Assembly (NCBI GenBank): GCA_004194705.1 | Contig: SADC01001196.1 | Location: 62,001-126,000 of the forward strand | Direction of reading: 5' to 3' | Origin: Ditylenchus dipsaci | Lineage: Eukaryota > Nematoda > Chromadorea > Rhabditida > Anguinidae | Length of the DNA stretch: 64,000 bases | Part shown: piece after piece, positions 34,426 to 46,389 of the stretch | Layout: each line of letters starts with the position of its first letter | How positions within the stretch are numbered: position 1 is the first letter of the stretch | Translations under genes and position numbers: made by a program | Notes under the pieces: model-generated | Seen by the model: the letters and a program-made list of their open reading frames with translations, nothing else | What the model was told of the DNA's origin: nothing | The model's database searches: none

Positions 34426-34800
34426 AAAAGCTCTCAAAAAAGTTCAGAATTCCGGAAATTTAGGGGTTTTTAGTCAATTTTTCAAGTATGGTCATCTACA
34501 ACCTTATGCTCAAAATGTAGCCCTTCTCTCTGGCATCAATTTGAGTATTAAAAGAGAAGTTCTGTAATTTTGTAGTTTGGTCGGATCCCTCAAAAATGGG
34601 AAATTGAGTGTTTGGGCTGAAATGAAAGCCTACGATGTGCTGAGTACAATAACGCCAAATTCGACCACTTTTTTTTACTAATTCGTCGAGCTGTGGCCAT
34701 AGTGACCGCACCGTCCTTCGCCGTCCTAATTTTTTCAATCGCCGTCCTGCTTTTTAACCATATTTTTCAATATGGACAGCTTTTTTTATTTTACAATATA

Positions 34801-35056
34801 TACCGTATTTTCTCTATTAAACGGGCCCTCTCTAATAAACGGGCCCCCTCGACTTTGAGGACTTATATCTCGGTGCAGAGTAAATATTTTGCTTATCTGT
34901 TTACTGCGTTTTCTTAACTCCCACGAGATCTACCGATTCCACTTTTTGGATTTTCGTTGAGCACCCAAAAATTTCGAGATCGACCTCAAAATTTTCCGAT
35001 TTTTCGAGGGGTTGAAAAATAAACGGGCCGGCCCGTTTAATAGAGAAAATACGGTA
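34801..35056. mobile_element. F2 MITE, word taaacgggcc
   Basis: Starts taccgtattttctctattaa and ends with the inverse. The word taaacgggcc appears twice on the left and twice on the right. The interior (gagtaaatattttgc ... gttttcttaactcccac) is shared with copies at 51131-51400 and 51541-51911. TA at both tips is compatible with a TA target. Confidence 0.85.
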
Positions 35057-35157
35057 ATCAGTTTTTACTTCTATACTTAATTTTCGGGCGAATGTCCAAG
35101 TTTTCTTTCATTTTCATTAAAAAAAATAGGGCCGTCCTGATTTTACACAAAAATTTT

Positions 35158-35341
35158 CAAAAAAGTCGGTTAAACGACCATTGCCGTCTACGACCACGGG
35201 AATGCAGACGAACGTTGCCCAATTGCTCAAGTGCGCCACTCAGATGGTTCGGAGAAGTTCATCCCAACTGCTAAGCTGGTGGAACAGTCTCCATTGACGC
35301 TGATCAATTACTATGAGGTCTATCTCAATCTCGTTCACTGA
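35158..35341 (+). other. Exon-like open stretch of unknown identity
   Basis: One frame stays open and reads DERCPIAQVRHSDGSEKFIP then TAKLVEQSPLTLINYYEVYL up to TGA. Its composition looks protein-like, but I do not recognise it. Its first part (ccattgccgtct.cgac) recurs in the palindrome at 39498-39705, so it may be repeat-derived. Confidence 0.25.
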
Positions 35342-35693
35342 TCGTCTGGTTCAGACAGAAGAATGTTGAGTGTGAAAATTGTTTTTCTTCAATTGTTTGT
35401 TACCTTTACCGGTTGTTGACTGCTGCTCAGTAAATCTGATTTTGAAAAAAAATTACATTACATTGGGTTCTAAACTCAGTAAAATCAAACCAGAATCGTC
35501 CATGCCTGAAAGTTCACCAGCATACTTAATCAATCGTCTCGAAAAAAGAGAAAACCCAGACTTACCTGAGATCTTTTCATCGTATCTGATGCAGTTTTTC
35601 TTGCTCTATCACGCGAATTTTTTTTTCCTGAAAATGCATTATAAAATTTAGAGAAAATTACGAAACAAAGACATAACCACCTGAATTTTCGTA

Positions 35694-37985
35694 CAAAAGC
35701 CCCTGGTTTTTCGTATGGTTTTGAGGTCAAATTGTTTTGGCTTGAATATTGTGATATTTGCTTGTTGTATTGTGAGCCTTTGCACAAGTTATGTAGCATT
35801 TTTCACGCTGATCATTTTGCTATCTTGCACTCTCACTTTTCTTTGAAAAGTCAGCCAAGAATATTCCAAGACGAGGTATCCTACAAATTGCAGCTAGATC
35901 TACCTCTTCTCTTGTAATTCTAAAGTGACTTTTATTGACTTCTTGTGCTGATTTTTGGGCTATCTTGTAGCGCTTGAATTTCTCTACGAGTATTGACCAG
36001 GCATTATGTAGATAAACGGCTAGAGTACGAAAAATTCCCATGCTTTCAGTAAAATTGTAAATTTTTCAAAATGTCCTTATTTGATTCTTTTAATTTTTTG
36101 CCCGCGATAATTCATTCGAAGGCAGGCAAACGACATACCATCAGAAAGCCCAGACAAATGGCTTTTTTATGAGCATAAAAGAAAATGTTGAGCTGATTAA
36201 ATTCACTGCTCACCAGCCTGAAGAAAAAATCATCCATCTTTCAAAGAGTCGCTGTGAGAATTGCCATAAAAAAGTGCATTGTACTCTAGCGAGGAGGCCC
36301 GGTTTCGCGATTATCTTGCTCAGCAGGCGTTTTTACTGCCAGGTAGTCAAACGTTACAGTCGGGAATTCTAGTGATATAGCAAAATCAGACCCCTAAAAT
36401 TGTGTGCAATGCCCTTAATTACCCCCATTTTCAAAGCGACTCTTTGAAAAATGGACAATTTTTTCTTAAGGCTGGTGAGCAGTGAAATTATTTGGCGCAG
36501 CATTTTCTTTTATGCTCATAAGAAAGCGCTTTGTCTAGGCCATTTAATGATATTTCGTTTGTCTACATATGAAACCATTGTAATGGAACCACATATGAAA
36601 CCACATTAAACCCGAAATTTTTTCAATTGACAAAAGTCTACTCAAGCTGCTCAAGACATGTCATATTGCCGTTCAACTCCATGGTGCTTGGTCAATACTT
36701 GTAGAGGAATTTAAAAGCTACAAAATGAGGCGAAAATTAGTACAAAAATTAAACAAAAGTCAATCAGAAATTACATGAGAAGAGGTAAACTCAGCTGTTT
36801 TCCTGGTATTGAAAATTTAAGGGTACCTGGTTTGGCTTATTTATAACCGACTTTCTTCAAGATTTTTGGTTTCCAATATAGCAAAATGATCAGCGTGAAA
36901 AATGCGACAGAACCAGTGTTGGGAACTCGTACTCGTACTTCGTACTCGTACTCGTACCGTACTCGTACTCGTACTACGAGTACGAGTACGAAGTACGAGC
37001 AGCTGAAAAACAGAGGTACGAGTACTAGTACGAACAGAAAAAATAATGAGGTACGTGTACGAGTACGAGGACGAAGAACAAGTACGAGTACGAGGACGAA
37101 GAACAAGTACGAGTACGAGGACGAAGAACAAGTACGAGTACGAAGAGAAACTTTAGGTACGAGTGCCATGTTTTTTTCTGGCTATTTTTGAGCAGAATTT
37201 TCTTATAAAAGCATGAGTTTTAAAATGAGAAAGGCATTTTGAAAGCATAAATTTCATATTTTCTCTTTAAATGTTCTGATTAATCTTCTGAATTGACGTC
37301 TATTTCATTGTATGGTCATGGTATTCCTCATTTCAAGGCACGCGAAGCGGCCGTTTTAAATCTATGCCTTTTCATGGTTTAGTCATAATGTGCCTTATTC
37401 CAAGGGATGCAAAGCAGCTAGATTTTGGTCATGGTGTGTTATTCATTTTATGGTGTGTCAAATATCTACTCTTTTAAAAATCGCAATGCGAAGCGTTGCT
37501 CAAGGCTTCAGGGTTGCTCAAGGCTTTAAAGGCTGGTACCAGGTAAATTAAGAAAAATAGTCCCTTATAGTAGTCGATTCCTCCATTCGACAAAAATTAT
37601 ATAAAAATGTTACTTAAATTAAATAAAAATTTGTGAAAATATTTAAAGAGTACGGATTTTTTATTCAAGTACGAGTACAGCATGAGCTTTTCCTCAGGTA
37701 CGAGTAAAGTACGAGTACGAGTACGAGTAAGAGCCTTTTTCAGCTCGTACTACTAGTACGAGTACGAGTACGACGAAATTCTGTAAGACGGTACGAGTAC
37801 GAGTACGAAGTACGAGATCAAAAAATACGTGTACGAAGTACGAGTACGAGTACGAGATTTTTGGAAAATTCCCAACACTGGACAGAACTAGTGCAAAGAC
37901 TCACAAGACAACAAGCGAATATCACAAATACCAAGCCAAAACAATTTGACCTCAAAAACATACCAAAAACCAGAGGCTTTTGGAC
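35694..37985. mobile_element. Foldback element interrupted by a hAT MITE
   Basis: The left arm (35694 to about 36050) contains caaattgttttggcttgaat and ttttcacgctgatcattttg. The right arm has the inverses at 36885-36905 and, after the insertion, 37889-37985. The central part (36170-36540) is also inverted (tgagcataaaagaaaatg). Removing the 967-bp hAT insertion plus its duplication restores a continuous right arm of the roughly 1.3-kb palindrome. Confidence 0.8.
36914..37880. mobile_element. hAT MITE filled with GTACGA repeats, 8-bp duplication
   Basis: Ends are cagtgttgggaa and ttcccaacactg. The flanking octamer gacagaac is identical at 36906-36913 and 37881-37888. Both subterminal zones (36926-37160 and 37670-37855) are dense in the hexamer gtacga and its variants; about 500 bp of AT-rich unique sequence lies between. 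The CAGTGTTGGG terminus and 8-bp duplication are typical hAT. No transposase. ORFs rich in Arg/Thr/Ser here are artefacts. Confidence 0.9.
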
Positions 37986-38900
37986 AGGGTTGTTAACGCC
38001 AAAAAAATTTTTGAAGCCTTCATCTTCAATCCTCAATAAAAATAAATTTCTCCTTCATCCTCATCCTCAAGCTTCAATAAAAAAAATTTCTCCTCCATCC
38101 TCATCTTCAATCTTCTATAAAATCGAAAAATAATGAAGACATTCACTTAAATAAATTTGATTGAAGATAGATTGAAGATCTTCAATCCTCAATAAAAAAA
38201 ATTTCTCCTCCATCCTCAATCTTCAATCTTCTATAAAATCGAAAAATAATGAAGACATTCACTTAAATAAATTTGATTGAAGATAGATTGAAGATCTTCA
38301 ATCCTCAATAAAAAAAATTTCTCCTCCATCCTCAATCTTCAATCTTCTATAAAATCGAAAAATAATGAAGACATTCACTTAAATAAATTTGATTGAAGAT
38401 AGATTGAAGATCTTCAATCCTCAATAAAAAAAATTTCTCCTCCATCCTCAATCTTCAATCTTCTATAAAATCGAAAAATAATGAAGACATTCACTTAAAT
38501 AAATTTGATTGAAGATAGATTGAAGATCTTCAATCCTCAATAAAAAAAATTTCTCCTCCATCCTCAATCTTCAATCTTCTATAAAATCGAAAAATAATGA
38601 AGACATTCACTTAAATAAATTTGATTGAAGATAGATTGAAGATCTTCAATCCTCAATAAAAAAAATTTCTCCTCCATCCTCATCTTCAATCTTCTATAAA
38701 ATCGAAAATAATGAAGACATTCACTTAAATAAATTTGATTGAAGATAGATTGAAGATCTTCAATCCTCAATAAAAAAAATTTCTCCTCCATCCTCATCTT
38801 CAATCTTCTATAAAATCGAAAAATAATGAAGACATTCACTTAAATAAATTTGATTGAAGATAGATTGAAGATCTTCAATCCTCAATAAAAAAAATTTGTT
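37986..38900. repeat. 116-bp tandem satellite, about 7 copies
   Basis: The anchor agatcttcaatcctcaat recurs at about 38176, 38292, 38408, 38524, 38640, 38754 and 38869: spacings 116, 116, 116, 116, 114 and 115. Monomers are almost identical; the last two differ by small deletions. The array is preceded by a diverged first unit (38019-38110) and a hAT-like tip cagggttgttaacgcc at 37987. An ORF on the minus strand simply reads through the monomers. Confidence 0.9.
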
Positions 38901-39409
38901 ACTACAGGGCTCGGAAACGTTCTTTATTTAAAGATTTGTTCTTTATTTGAGATCCGAAATCTTTAGAATTTTTGAGATTTTAGGTCAAAATCTTTATTTT
39001 GTTGTTAAAAAATCAATAAGCACTAGATAAAATGGCACTTTTTGACCAAGTGTCCTTTATTTTACCAGAATGTCCTTTATCTGAAAATTTTAATCTCGGA
39101 GCCTTGGGTTACAGTGATTTTAATTCATTCCAGCCAAATCTGAAATTTTGGATTCTAGAATTGGATGCCCTTTCAGGGAGGTACCAGGTGGTTCCCCACC
39201 CACTCTGAGGCCTAAAAGCTATATAAAAACTAGTTTATGATTTATATTCCAGAAAAAGAGGTCTGCCGTCCGTAGGATTAGAACAAAATTTGGAGGCGGA
39301 ATTTACCGCATAGAATTCACCACTGCCCCAATTAAGAGTAGTAATGGAGTAGTCAGGATGGTGAAGAACCATTGAGGGTCACATGCTTTGAACGCTTAAA
39401 ATTATAGCG

Positions 39410-39480
39410 GCACAAAATTGTCGCGGCACAAAATTGTCGGCACAAAATTATCGGCAAAAATTGACGGCACAAAGTTATCA
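39410..39480. repeat. Word minisatellite cggcacaaaattgt
   Basis: Four to five units of cggcacaaaattgtcg and variants directly left of the palindrome at 39498. Confidence 0.6.
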
Positions 39481-39497
39481 TCTATCCTGTGTTCACG

Positions 39498-39705
39498 TTT
39501 TAAAGGGCCATTGCCGTCTCCGACAACGAGAATTTCAAATGTTTGGATTCGCGCGGGACACTTCTCTTTCGTCTCGCACTTTACTCTTTTGACTTGCTTC
39601 GAATGACTCAAAAGAGTAAAATGAAAGACGAAAGAGAACTGTCCCGCGCGAATTCAAACATTTGAAATTCTCGTTGTCGGAGACGGCTATGGTCCTTTAA
39701 AAACC
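39498..39705. repeat. Palindrome
   Basis: Arms ccattgccgtctccgacaac / the inverse and tttggattcgcgcgggacac / the inverse, centred near 39600 with tcaaaagagtaaaat words. Confidence 0.85.
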
Positions 39706-39984
39706 GCGATAGATATTTTTTTTTAAACATAAGCGAAAAGTCAGAACTTTCAATGATATCAAAATTGCTTTCAAGCAAGTTTCCAAATAAAAAACAACGA
39801 ACGATGAAAAATGTCGATCAAATTTTTTTTAATTTAAAATTTTTTTAAACAAAATTTGTCTCTATACGAATAGCTCGATGTGGACACTCAAAGTCTTGAA
39901 AACATGTTCGCATGCAAGTTTTTAACAAGGTTGCCATATTTTTGGTAGAAGGATTTTATTTATTGCCGGTTTTATTTATCTGAA

Positions 39985-40175
39985 TACCGTATTATTTCTA
40001 GTAAGACCACACTCTCCAATGAGGCCCCTTCTAATAAGGCCTTATGTCCTAAAAGATGTTGAAAAATAAGGCCCATCTAAATTAGGCCTGGAAAGGCGAC
40101 TTCTAATGAGGCCCCACCTCCAAAGAGGTGTTGAAAAAATAGGCCCCGTGGGGCCTTATTAGAGATAATACGGTA
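39985..40175. mobile_element. F2 MITE, word aataaggccc
   Basis: Starts taccgtattatttctagtaa and ends with the inverse. Its word (aatRaggcccc) occurs about five times, with the spacer gttgaaaaataaggccc shared by both halves. Confidence 0.85.
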
Positions 40176-40199
40176 TTTCCGGCAAAACGTTCGAAAATA

Positions 40200-41400
40200 A
40201 CAGGCGGGACCAAGGCACAGCTTTTGACAACCTTTTTACTGAAAATTTCAAGATTGTGTCTAAGCCACCCAAACCTTTTTAAGCTTCTCTAAAACACTAC
40301 AGTGAGATGTATCAACAACGTTTTTTAAATTAAAGTTATCTGCGGGTTTAACGTAGTTTTGAGTGATTTGATGTAATTAGGATGGTCAGGTCAAACTCAA
40401 TATTTGCAAAACCCCAAAATTGAATTTTTAGTGTTCTTTTTATCACAAAATTGCATAACTGGTTTTTCATTTTACACCCGAAATCCAAAAGTAGAGGATG
40501 ATTATGTATATCAGAATCGACAATTTCCTTTAAAAATACCGAGAAACATCCAAACATTGGGTTTGGGTATGGGTTTACAAAAACCCAATATTTAGATTTT
40601 TCTTGGGATTTTCAAAGGAAATCGTCAATTCTGATATAGATAATACTTATCTACTTTTGGAATTTGGGAATATAATGTAAGATCAGACACGGTTTGCGTG
40701 AGAACAAATTTTCGGGTGTGAGGATGAGTGAGGATGGGGATAACATGAGCTCATGAAATATTAGGTTGCGTGAGAATTTCAAAAACGTCTCCTCACGTGA
40801 GGTGAGCTCACGTGAGGATCGGTCTTCATGAGAATGTGCTCACGATGTTGTGAGCTCATGCGAACCGTGAGATCAGTTTTGCAATTTTGTAATAAAAACA
40901 GCACTAAAAATTTAGATATTTAGTTTTCGCAAATAATGGATTTGACCACCTCTAGATGTAATTTGTGATAGTCTGGGGTGGTTTTGGATGTTTTGGATAG
41001 TTTGCGGTGGTTGTTGCTACTTAGGTGACAGTGAAAGTTCTTGGTCATTTTTCCCTGATAATCTTCTCCACGCAATACTTTTAAGTGGAAAATCATAGCA
41101 GGGTGCAAAGTTCATTGCTAGATACCATACCTGCGGTGGCGCAATAAGTCGTTTAGCTAATTCTGTCTGCTGTAAGGACAGGAATCAAAGTTCCGTTGTT
41201 TTTTTGCATAGAAAGAACATCTGTTTAGTCTAACGTAAATTCCGGTTTTCTGCCGGTTCATTATTTTGTGGAATAAGCAGGTTTTTGGTAAATCAACATT
41301 TTCCAGTCTACCAAAAGCCCGTTGTTATCTTAAAATCTCTTTAAAACTTTCAAGAAAAAAAATATTGGTTACTCTTTGCCGCTCAACACGTTTCTTTTCT
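40200..41400. other. Intergenic; degenerate tgagctcacgtgagg words
   Basis: 40400-40680 holds a loose inverted repeat (aaaacccaat / attgggtttt type). 40700-40880 is rich in gtgagctcacgtgagg variants. Any upstream exon of the MATH-BTB gene should lie in 40900-41400, but I could not identify it. Confidence 0.45.
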
Positions 41401-41406
41401 TTTTAG

Positions 41407-42891
41407 CCTTCTGAATATGAAAGTTGCATTGGAAAGCGTCAAAACAGCTGGGAAATCTATATGGGCGAACTTAATCGAACCATCGAGAGTCACGGACTGA
41501 CCGCCGTGGAAGATCATATGGAGGTTTCACTTCAGGGCCTGCGAAATTTGAAGCAAGGCATCCAAAACTCAGACCAAGAAGATAAAAAGGTGCAGCTGTC
41601 TTGGGAAACGTGTAAGTCTTCCGTGCTTCGTTTCGACAAAATAACTAACATGACTCAGTGTCTTTAGTGAACTATCGGCAGGTATTGGAAGGATGTTTTG
41701 GCCGCGAAGACTTGAACACCACAGACCAAGAACGCGCATGTACGGTGATAGCAGGCACTAAATGGTTGGTCTTATCAAACCTTGATAGCATTATTCTGCA
41801 ATATTATAAATTCGTTATAGGAGCATCATGATCTACTTTGCGGGAATGCAAGAAGGACTTGACATTCTTCTGTGTTGCGAGGACAGGAACATCGCATATG
41901 ACACCACTTTTACTTTGCGTCTCTTCACCGGCAACAAGATCCACCGTGAGAAGGTATGCTGTATCACAATTTAATTGTCAAAATTTACATCTGCTTCTTA
42001 GTTTGTTCACCGATTCGATAAGGGTCAATGGAAGAAAGGGTGGGAATCAATCTTAACGTTGGAAGAGTTAGATGCACAGCGCAACTTTGTTTTTGGTATT
42101 GAAGTTGACTTGACAATTCATCGGCGATCCCATATTCAGTGAGTTTTTACCTTTGATTGGTCAATGTCTCTAAAATCTTACTGAAAATTGGAGGCAGCCT
42201 ATTGATTTGCTAGAGAAATTCGGGAAGTCATCTCTCTTCCACTATGATCACACATTCATTATTGAAGAAATTTCGATTTATGTGAACAAAAAGGTACTTT
42301 TCTGTTTGCTTATTTCTGACTGCTCTCTTTAGTTGTGATTTAGGTACTCGCAGAATATTCGGACGCTTTCCGCACTCAGTTCTACAGTAAAAATTTCGTT
42401 GAAAAAAATCTGAGTGAGTCGCTCTTAGATGATGTTCGTGTCACCGAGTTCAGTCAGCTGCTTTGGGTCATCTACAATCCTCATATGAAAGACCTCATCA
42501 CCGGTCCGCTCTCACAATGCCACGATGTTTAATGATAAACAACAAAGTTTAGATGCCAATGTAGAATGTATCTTGAAGCTTGCAGATCGCTATCTCATGA
42601 AATCCATCGTCCAGCGCTGTGAAGACTTTCTGCGTGATTCGCCTCCCAATTGCTACTTTCCTGTCTCGAAAAAAATGATCCTGGCGCAAAGTTACCGTCT
42701 TACGCGTCTTATGGTTTGTCTTTGTTGTTACTAGACATTGATTTAAATACATTATGCCTTCTTAGGAAGTCTTAGTTGTTGGGCTCAAAACAGAGGAAGG
42801 TATTCTGAAGATTATGAAAGAACCAGACTATGCTTCGCTGAGTACTGATTCCTTGAAAAATATTTACGTATGCGTTGGATTGATGAAGTAG
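41407..42891 (+). CDS. MATH-BTB protein, 5' end not found, one frameshift
   Basis: Exons 41407-41611, 41668-41764, 41821-41953, 42002-42138, 42194-42293, 42344-42713 and 42766-42891. The first begins in open frame (PSEYESCIGKRQNSWEIYMG), so more sequence lies upstream. The middle exons form a MATH domain (AYDTTFTLRLFTGNKIHREK then FVHRFDKGQWKKGWESI). The next ones form a BTB domain: VLAEYSDAFRTQFYSKNF, then NVECILKLADRYLMKSIVQR and CEDFL. Such proteins act as substrate adaptors for Cullin-3 ubiquitin ligases and are expanded in nematodes (bath genes). Exon 6 has a frame change near 42525 inside the BTB fold, between CHDV and MFNDKQQ, indicating a pseudogene or a base error. Stop TAG 42889-42891; AATAAA at 42946-42951. 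Confidence 0.8.
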
Positions 42892-42945
42892 AGATGTTAC
42901 GCATCAGATATTATTTTGACCTTGAATCAGCATGCTTGCTTATGG

Positions 42946-42951
42946 AATAAA
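42946..42951 (+). promoter_or_regulatory. Polyadenylation signal of the MATH-BTB gene
   Basis: AATAAA 55 bp downstream of the stop codon. Confidence 0.6.
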
Positions 42952-43019
42952 AAACTTTTATTTTAGTATGTGTGTCTTGATACTAGAGATGTGTATTCGG
43001 CTTCGGGAGGTATTAGGAC

Positions 43020-43475
43020 AAAAGCACAATTTTGCCGGATCGAAATTTCACCTCGCCCAAAATGTGAAAATTTAGATATTGAGTTTTTTGCAAATAATGG
43101 GTCGCCGCAGCTAATAATTCGCCGAACCAAAATTTTTTTCGTGGTCGAAAGTTCGTCGCGCCTAAAATTTCGCCGCGGCTAAAAAATTCGTCGCGGCTTA
43201 AAAATTCGCCGTGGACAAAATTCAGCAAAAAGACATTAATTGAACATATTTTTGTAAGCTGGGGCCTACCGCATAAACAAAATCTGGTATGCATATATTT
43301 TTCATGAATCCAGAGTCACTTTCGAGTGAGTTGTTTCTAATGTATGTGAGTGCGCGCATCTCAATCCCAAGACCACTGCGCACCAGGGGGCTTGAGAGTT
43401 AGAGATGCGCGCACTCACATACCGTAGACATGATTTCGAGCAAGGCCTTTAAATAAAATGCACTTCGAGTCTTTT
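43020..43475. repeat. gccgcggc word array followed by F3 element
   Basis: 43020-43220 has repeated ttcgccgcggctaaaa-type units. 43250-43475 is an F3 copy (ggggcctaccgcataaac, agtcactttcgagtgag, gcgcgcactcacataccgta). Its GC hairpin is reduced to gcgcaccaggggg. Confidence 0.65.
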
Positions 43476-43559
43476 GGCTGATCATCAGTTTATAAAGCAT
43501 AGCGAAATACCTACAAAAAATGAGGCGAAATAATATTTCGCAGCGAAAGTTTTGGCGCG

Positions 43560-44340
43560 GCCTAATCATTATGTCACGTATCTAGAGGTATTTCGGGATC
43601 GGGATTAAGGCTTAAAAAATTTAGGGATCGGGTAAGGATTTAAAAAAAATTACGATTCCGTCCGGATCCCGATCACAATTTCGTGATTTATTAATCTGTC
43701 GATTTCATAAGGAGTCAGGTAAAATACTCGACTACTGGTCCCTCAAGTTAAGGCTCACCCCGAATAGGATTCAAAATATTTTGGAAACAATCGATCAGGA
43801 AACAAATTCGTTTGAGAACAAATTGAAATGAGAACAAATTTGTCCTGGCACGAATTGTTTTGGAAGTAACGTTTTGACATTAAAATGCTTTTAGAAATAT
43901 TTCTTTTCGGAAATAACAAAGTGAGAACAATTTATCGTAAAAACCACCAAGTTACATCCCTCCCCTGTAATAATACCCCCCCCCGTGTATAGCCCGGGTT
44001 ATTTCAAGGGGTTATTTGAGGTATTTTTTTATCCGGTTCTTGCAGAGAAGTCGTGTAATTTCAAAAGTTTCACCTGATTCTTGTCCTTCATCCACCTGGA
44101 TGGTAGGTACCCATCTAAAAAGGTATCCACTTGGAGTAGCCAAAAATATTAAGTTCTAGGAAAAATTAAGTCGAACCATGGTATCACACCCAGAATTGTG
44201 CGCTAAACACGGTTTTATAATGCCAAAACAGTGAATTTACAACCTGAAACCTGAACACCAACGTATTTCCATTTGGGCCCCGAGAAATTGGGTAGAAGGC
44301 CTTCAGATGGGCGAGATTTTTTGGTATCCGGTAATTTGGT
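43560..44340. other. Intergenic, degenerate words
   Basis: gggatcgggattaa words lie at 43590-43680 and gagaacaaattg words at 43790-43930. The stretch 43985-44130 resembles 24050-24160 (ccacctggatggtaggtacc). No gene. Confidence 0.4.
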
Positions 44341-44399
44341 TCCACGGTCATTTAGTCCTCTGATTATTTGGTCCAAAAAAGGTGCTGCAAGGTAGTTCT

Positions 44400-44895
44400 G
44401 TTGGAACGACCATCAACTGATAATATATTCAACTGACAATAGTCAACTGACAATAGATTCAATGGAACTGGTCTACAATATGCGCCCCAAAAATCTGCTT
44501 TGGTCCCCCTGTTCTTTTTTCTTGAAAAATGCCTTGGTCCCTCCTGTTGTTTTAAGGTGAACATGTTCAAGGTGATCATTTAACCATAATCACCATGATC
44601 ACAACATTATTATAACTCTAATGGACAGGGGGGACCAAGGCATTTTTCAAGAAAAAAGAACAGGGGGAACCAAGGCAGATTTTTGGGCGCATATTGTAGA
44701 CCAGTACCCTATTAACGACCATCAACTGATAATATATTCAACTGACAATAGTCAACTGACAATAGATTCAATTGACAATAATCAACTGATAATATATTCA
44801 ACTGACAATAGTCAACTGACAATAGATTCAATTGACAATAATCAACTGACAATAGATTCAACTGACAATAGTCAACTGACAATAGATTAAACTAA
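44400..44895. repeat. caactgacaatagatt array split by an F5 palindrome
   Basis: The word tcaactgacaatagattcaa repeats at 44402-44462 and 44714-44890. Both blocks begin with the same gaacgaccatcaactgataa. The F5 palindrome between (44470-44700) has tgccttggtccctcctgttg / its inverse and centres near 44580. Confidence 0.7.
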
Positions 44896-45080
44896 TAGTT
44901 GCCGACTGACAATAGAAAAATTAATTTAACATAATTAGCCACCACACAGTGAACTTTATTTTTTCCGTGACAATTCAAACAAAGGCGCTAGTAGCGAATA
45001 CTATTCGGGGTGAGCCCAAATTATCACATAATTCCTCCATTAATATGTACTTTTCGCCTGACAAAACATTTTATTATCTA

Positions 45081-45375
45081 CAGTCAAACCTCGATTTAGT
45101 GGCACCCCCTAAAGTTCGTTCCCGCCTAGGGTCCGACACTTTTTTTAACCCAATTTTCAAAATATTTTATCGATTCTGTTATGACAGTCTGGTCGTAAAT
45201 ATCGTGAGGATTCCGATTCCGCCGATCGTTTTTTGAAAAGAAAACAAATTTTGGGGTAAAAAAGTAAAACCTCGATATAGTGGCACCCCTTTTTTGAAAA
45301 CAGGTGCCACTATATCGAGGTTTTACTTTTTCAACCCAAATTTTGTTTTCTTTTCAAAAAACGATGTTCTTGTTA
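45081..45375. mobile_element. F1 element with a nested hairpin, word tagtggcacccc
   Basis: Starts after TA with cagtcaaacctcgatttagt, then gttcccgcctagggtccgac and ccgatcgttttttgaaaaga as in the 5065 element. At its centre is a second hairpin whose arms are acctcgatatagtggcaccc and its inverse. A complete right TIR is not visible; F5 text follows at 45460-45605. Confidence 0.65.
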
Positions 45376-45849
45376 CTTTGCGTGACAAACAATGTCGAAA
45401 CTTTGACAAAAATAAAAAATTTGAAGAATTTTTTCTTTTTGTAAAAAAATCTCAAGAACAACAGGGAGGACCAAGGCAAATTTTAAAAAATTACAAAAAA
45501 ACCAACACGGGGCACCAAGGCAAATTTTTTGTGGGAGGAGTGCAAACACATATAGAGCCTCTGAGTCCGTCCTAAAATATTCTGTCTTGCCCTTGTCTAA
45601 GCCTAAAAAGCAGATAAATCAACGAAAATGACCTTAAATCACCTTTAGTAGACCATCTATTTTTTCAAAGCGGATTTTAAAATTTTTGAAAAAAGTATGG
45701 TATTTTTAGTTCAGAAATGGTTAAAGAATGATTCTTTTATCGTGCTAAGCAGAAAAATTAGCTCAAAACACGGTTTCTGGTCAATTTTTTTAAAAAGAAA
45801 CAGGGGGGGGGGATTGTCGTCAAGCCAGTAAGTACCGGCTCCCTTGTCA

Positions 45850-46340
45850 TTAATAAAAAGCACAAACCTGCTCCAAACGATGAAATAGTTCAATAGAGTA
45901 CTGCTCTGGGACTTTACAATCCCTTATCAAAGTCGCGCTTCTCATATTATTAGAAGTAAGAGGAGTGTTCAAGTATTCGACCAATGCTTTTGGCTCACAG
46001 AACATGCCCAAATATATATGAGCACAGTCCACAGTCAGGGGGTGCATTAGTGAAGTTAGAAAATATTCCTTCATTTGACAAAAACTTACTAAGAAGAGTT
46101 TTTGCAGACGGTTAGGGCCGTTGGCTAGTTTAGCCAGTAACTTGACCAGGTATTCCTTTGACACTACTGCGTATAAATAGATCCCTAATATCTTTCCATT
46201 CCAGAGATGCTTTAATAGTGCCACGTCTTAAAATGGGTATATATACGTTTCGCAAATATATTATAACCGATACGTGACGATTCACTCCCTGGGACGATTC
46301 ACTCCCTGGTGTATAAACAATCGTAGTTTTCATTCTTACC
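45850..46340 (-). CDS. F-box-family-like C-terminal fragment
   Basis: An open frame of 124 codons (46224-45850) reads YLVKLLAKLANGPNRLQKLF and later CKVPEQYSIELFHRLEQ. It resembles the C-terminal part of nematode F-box-type proteins in composition, but I see no diagnostic domain. A gtaagt inside suggests an intron. It lies on the same strand as the F-box exon at 51088-50750, 4.4 kb upstream in gene direction; the two could be one gene with a repeat-filled intron. Frame continuity could not be verified. Confidence 0.4.
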
Positions 46341-46389
46341 AATCAAATTCAAGTTAACTTTATTGCAACAAATAAATTCAAATTTCAAA

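Noticed and set aside
36837..37191. Arg/Thr/Ser-rich ORFs on both strands
   Set aside because: They translate the gtacga arrays at the end of the hAT MITE.
38579..38839. ORF with two identical protein blocks
   Set aside because: It reads through two monomers of the 116-bp satellite.
38911..39110. Element from cagggctcggaaacg to ctcggagccttg
   Set aside because: Ends are inverted, but flanking octamers agree at only about five of eight positions.
44621..44890. ORF with repeated Asp/Ser/Gln/Leu blocks
   Set aside because: Product of the caactgacaatag array; no other coding evidence.
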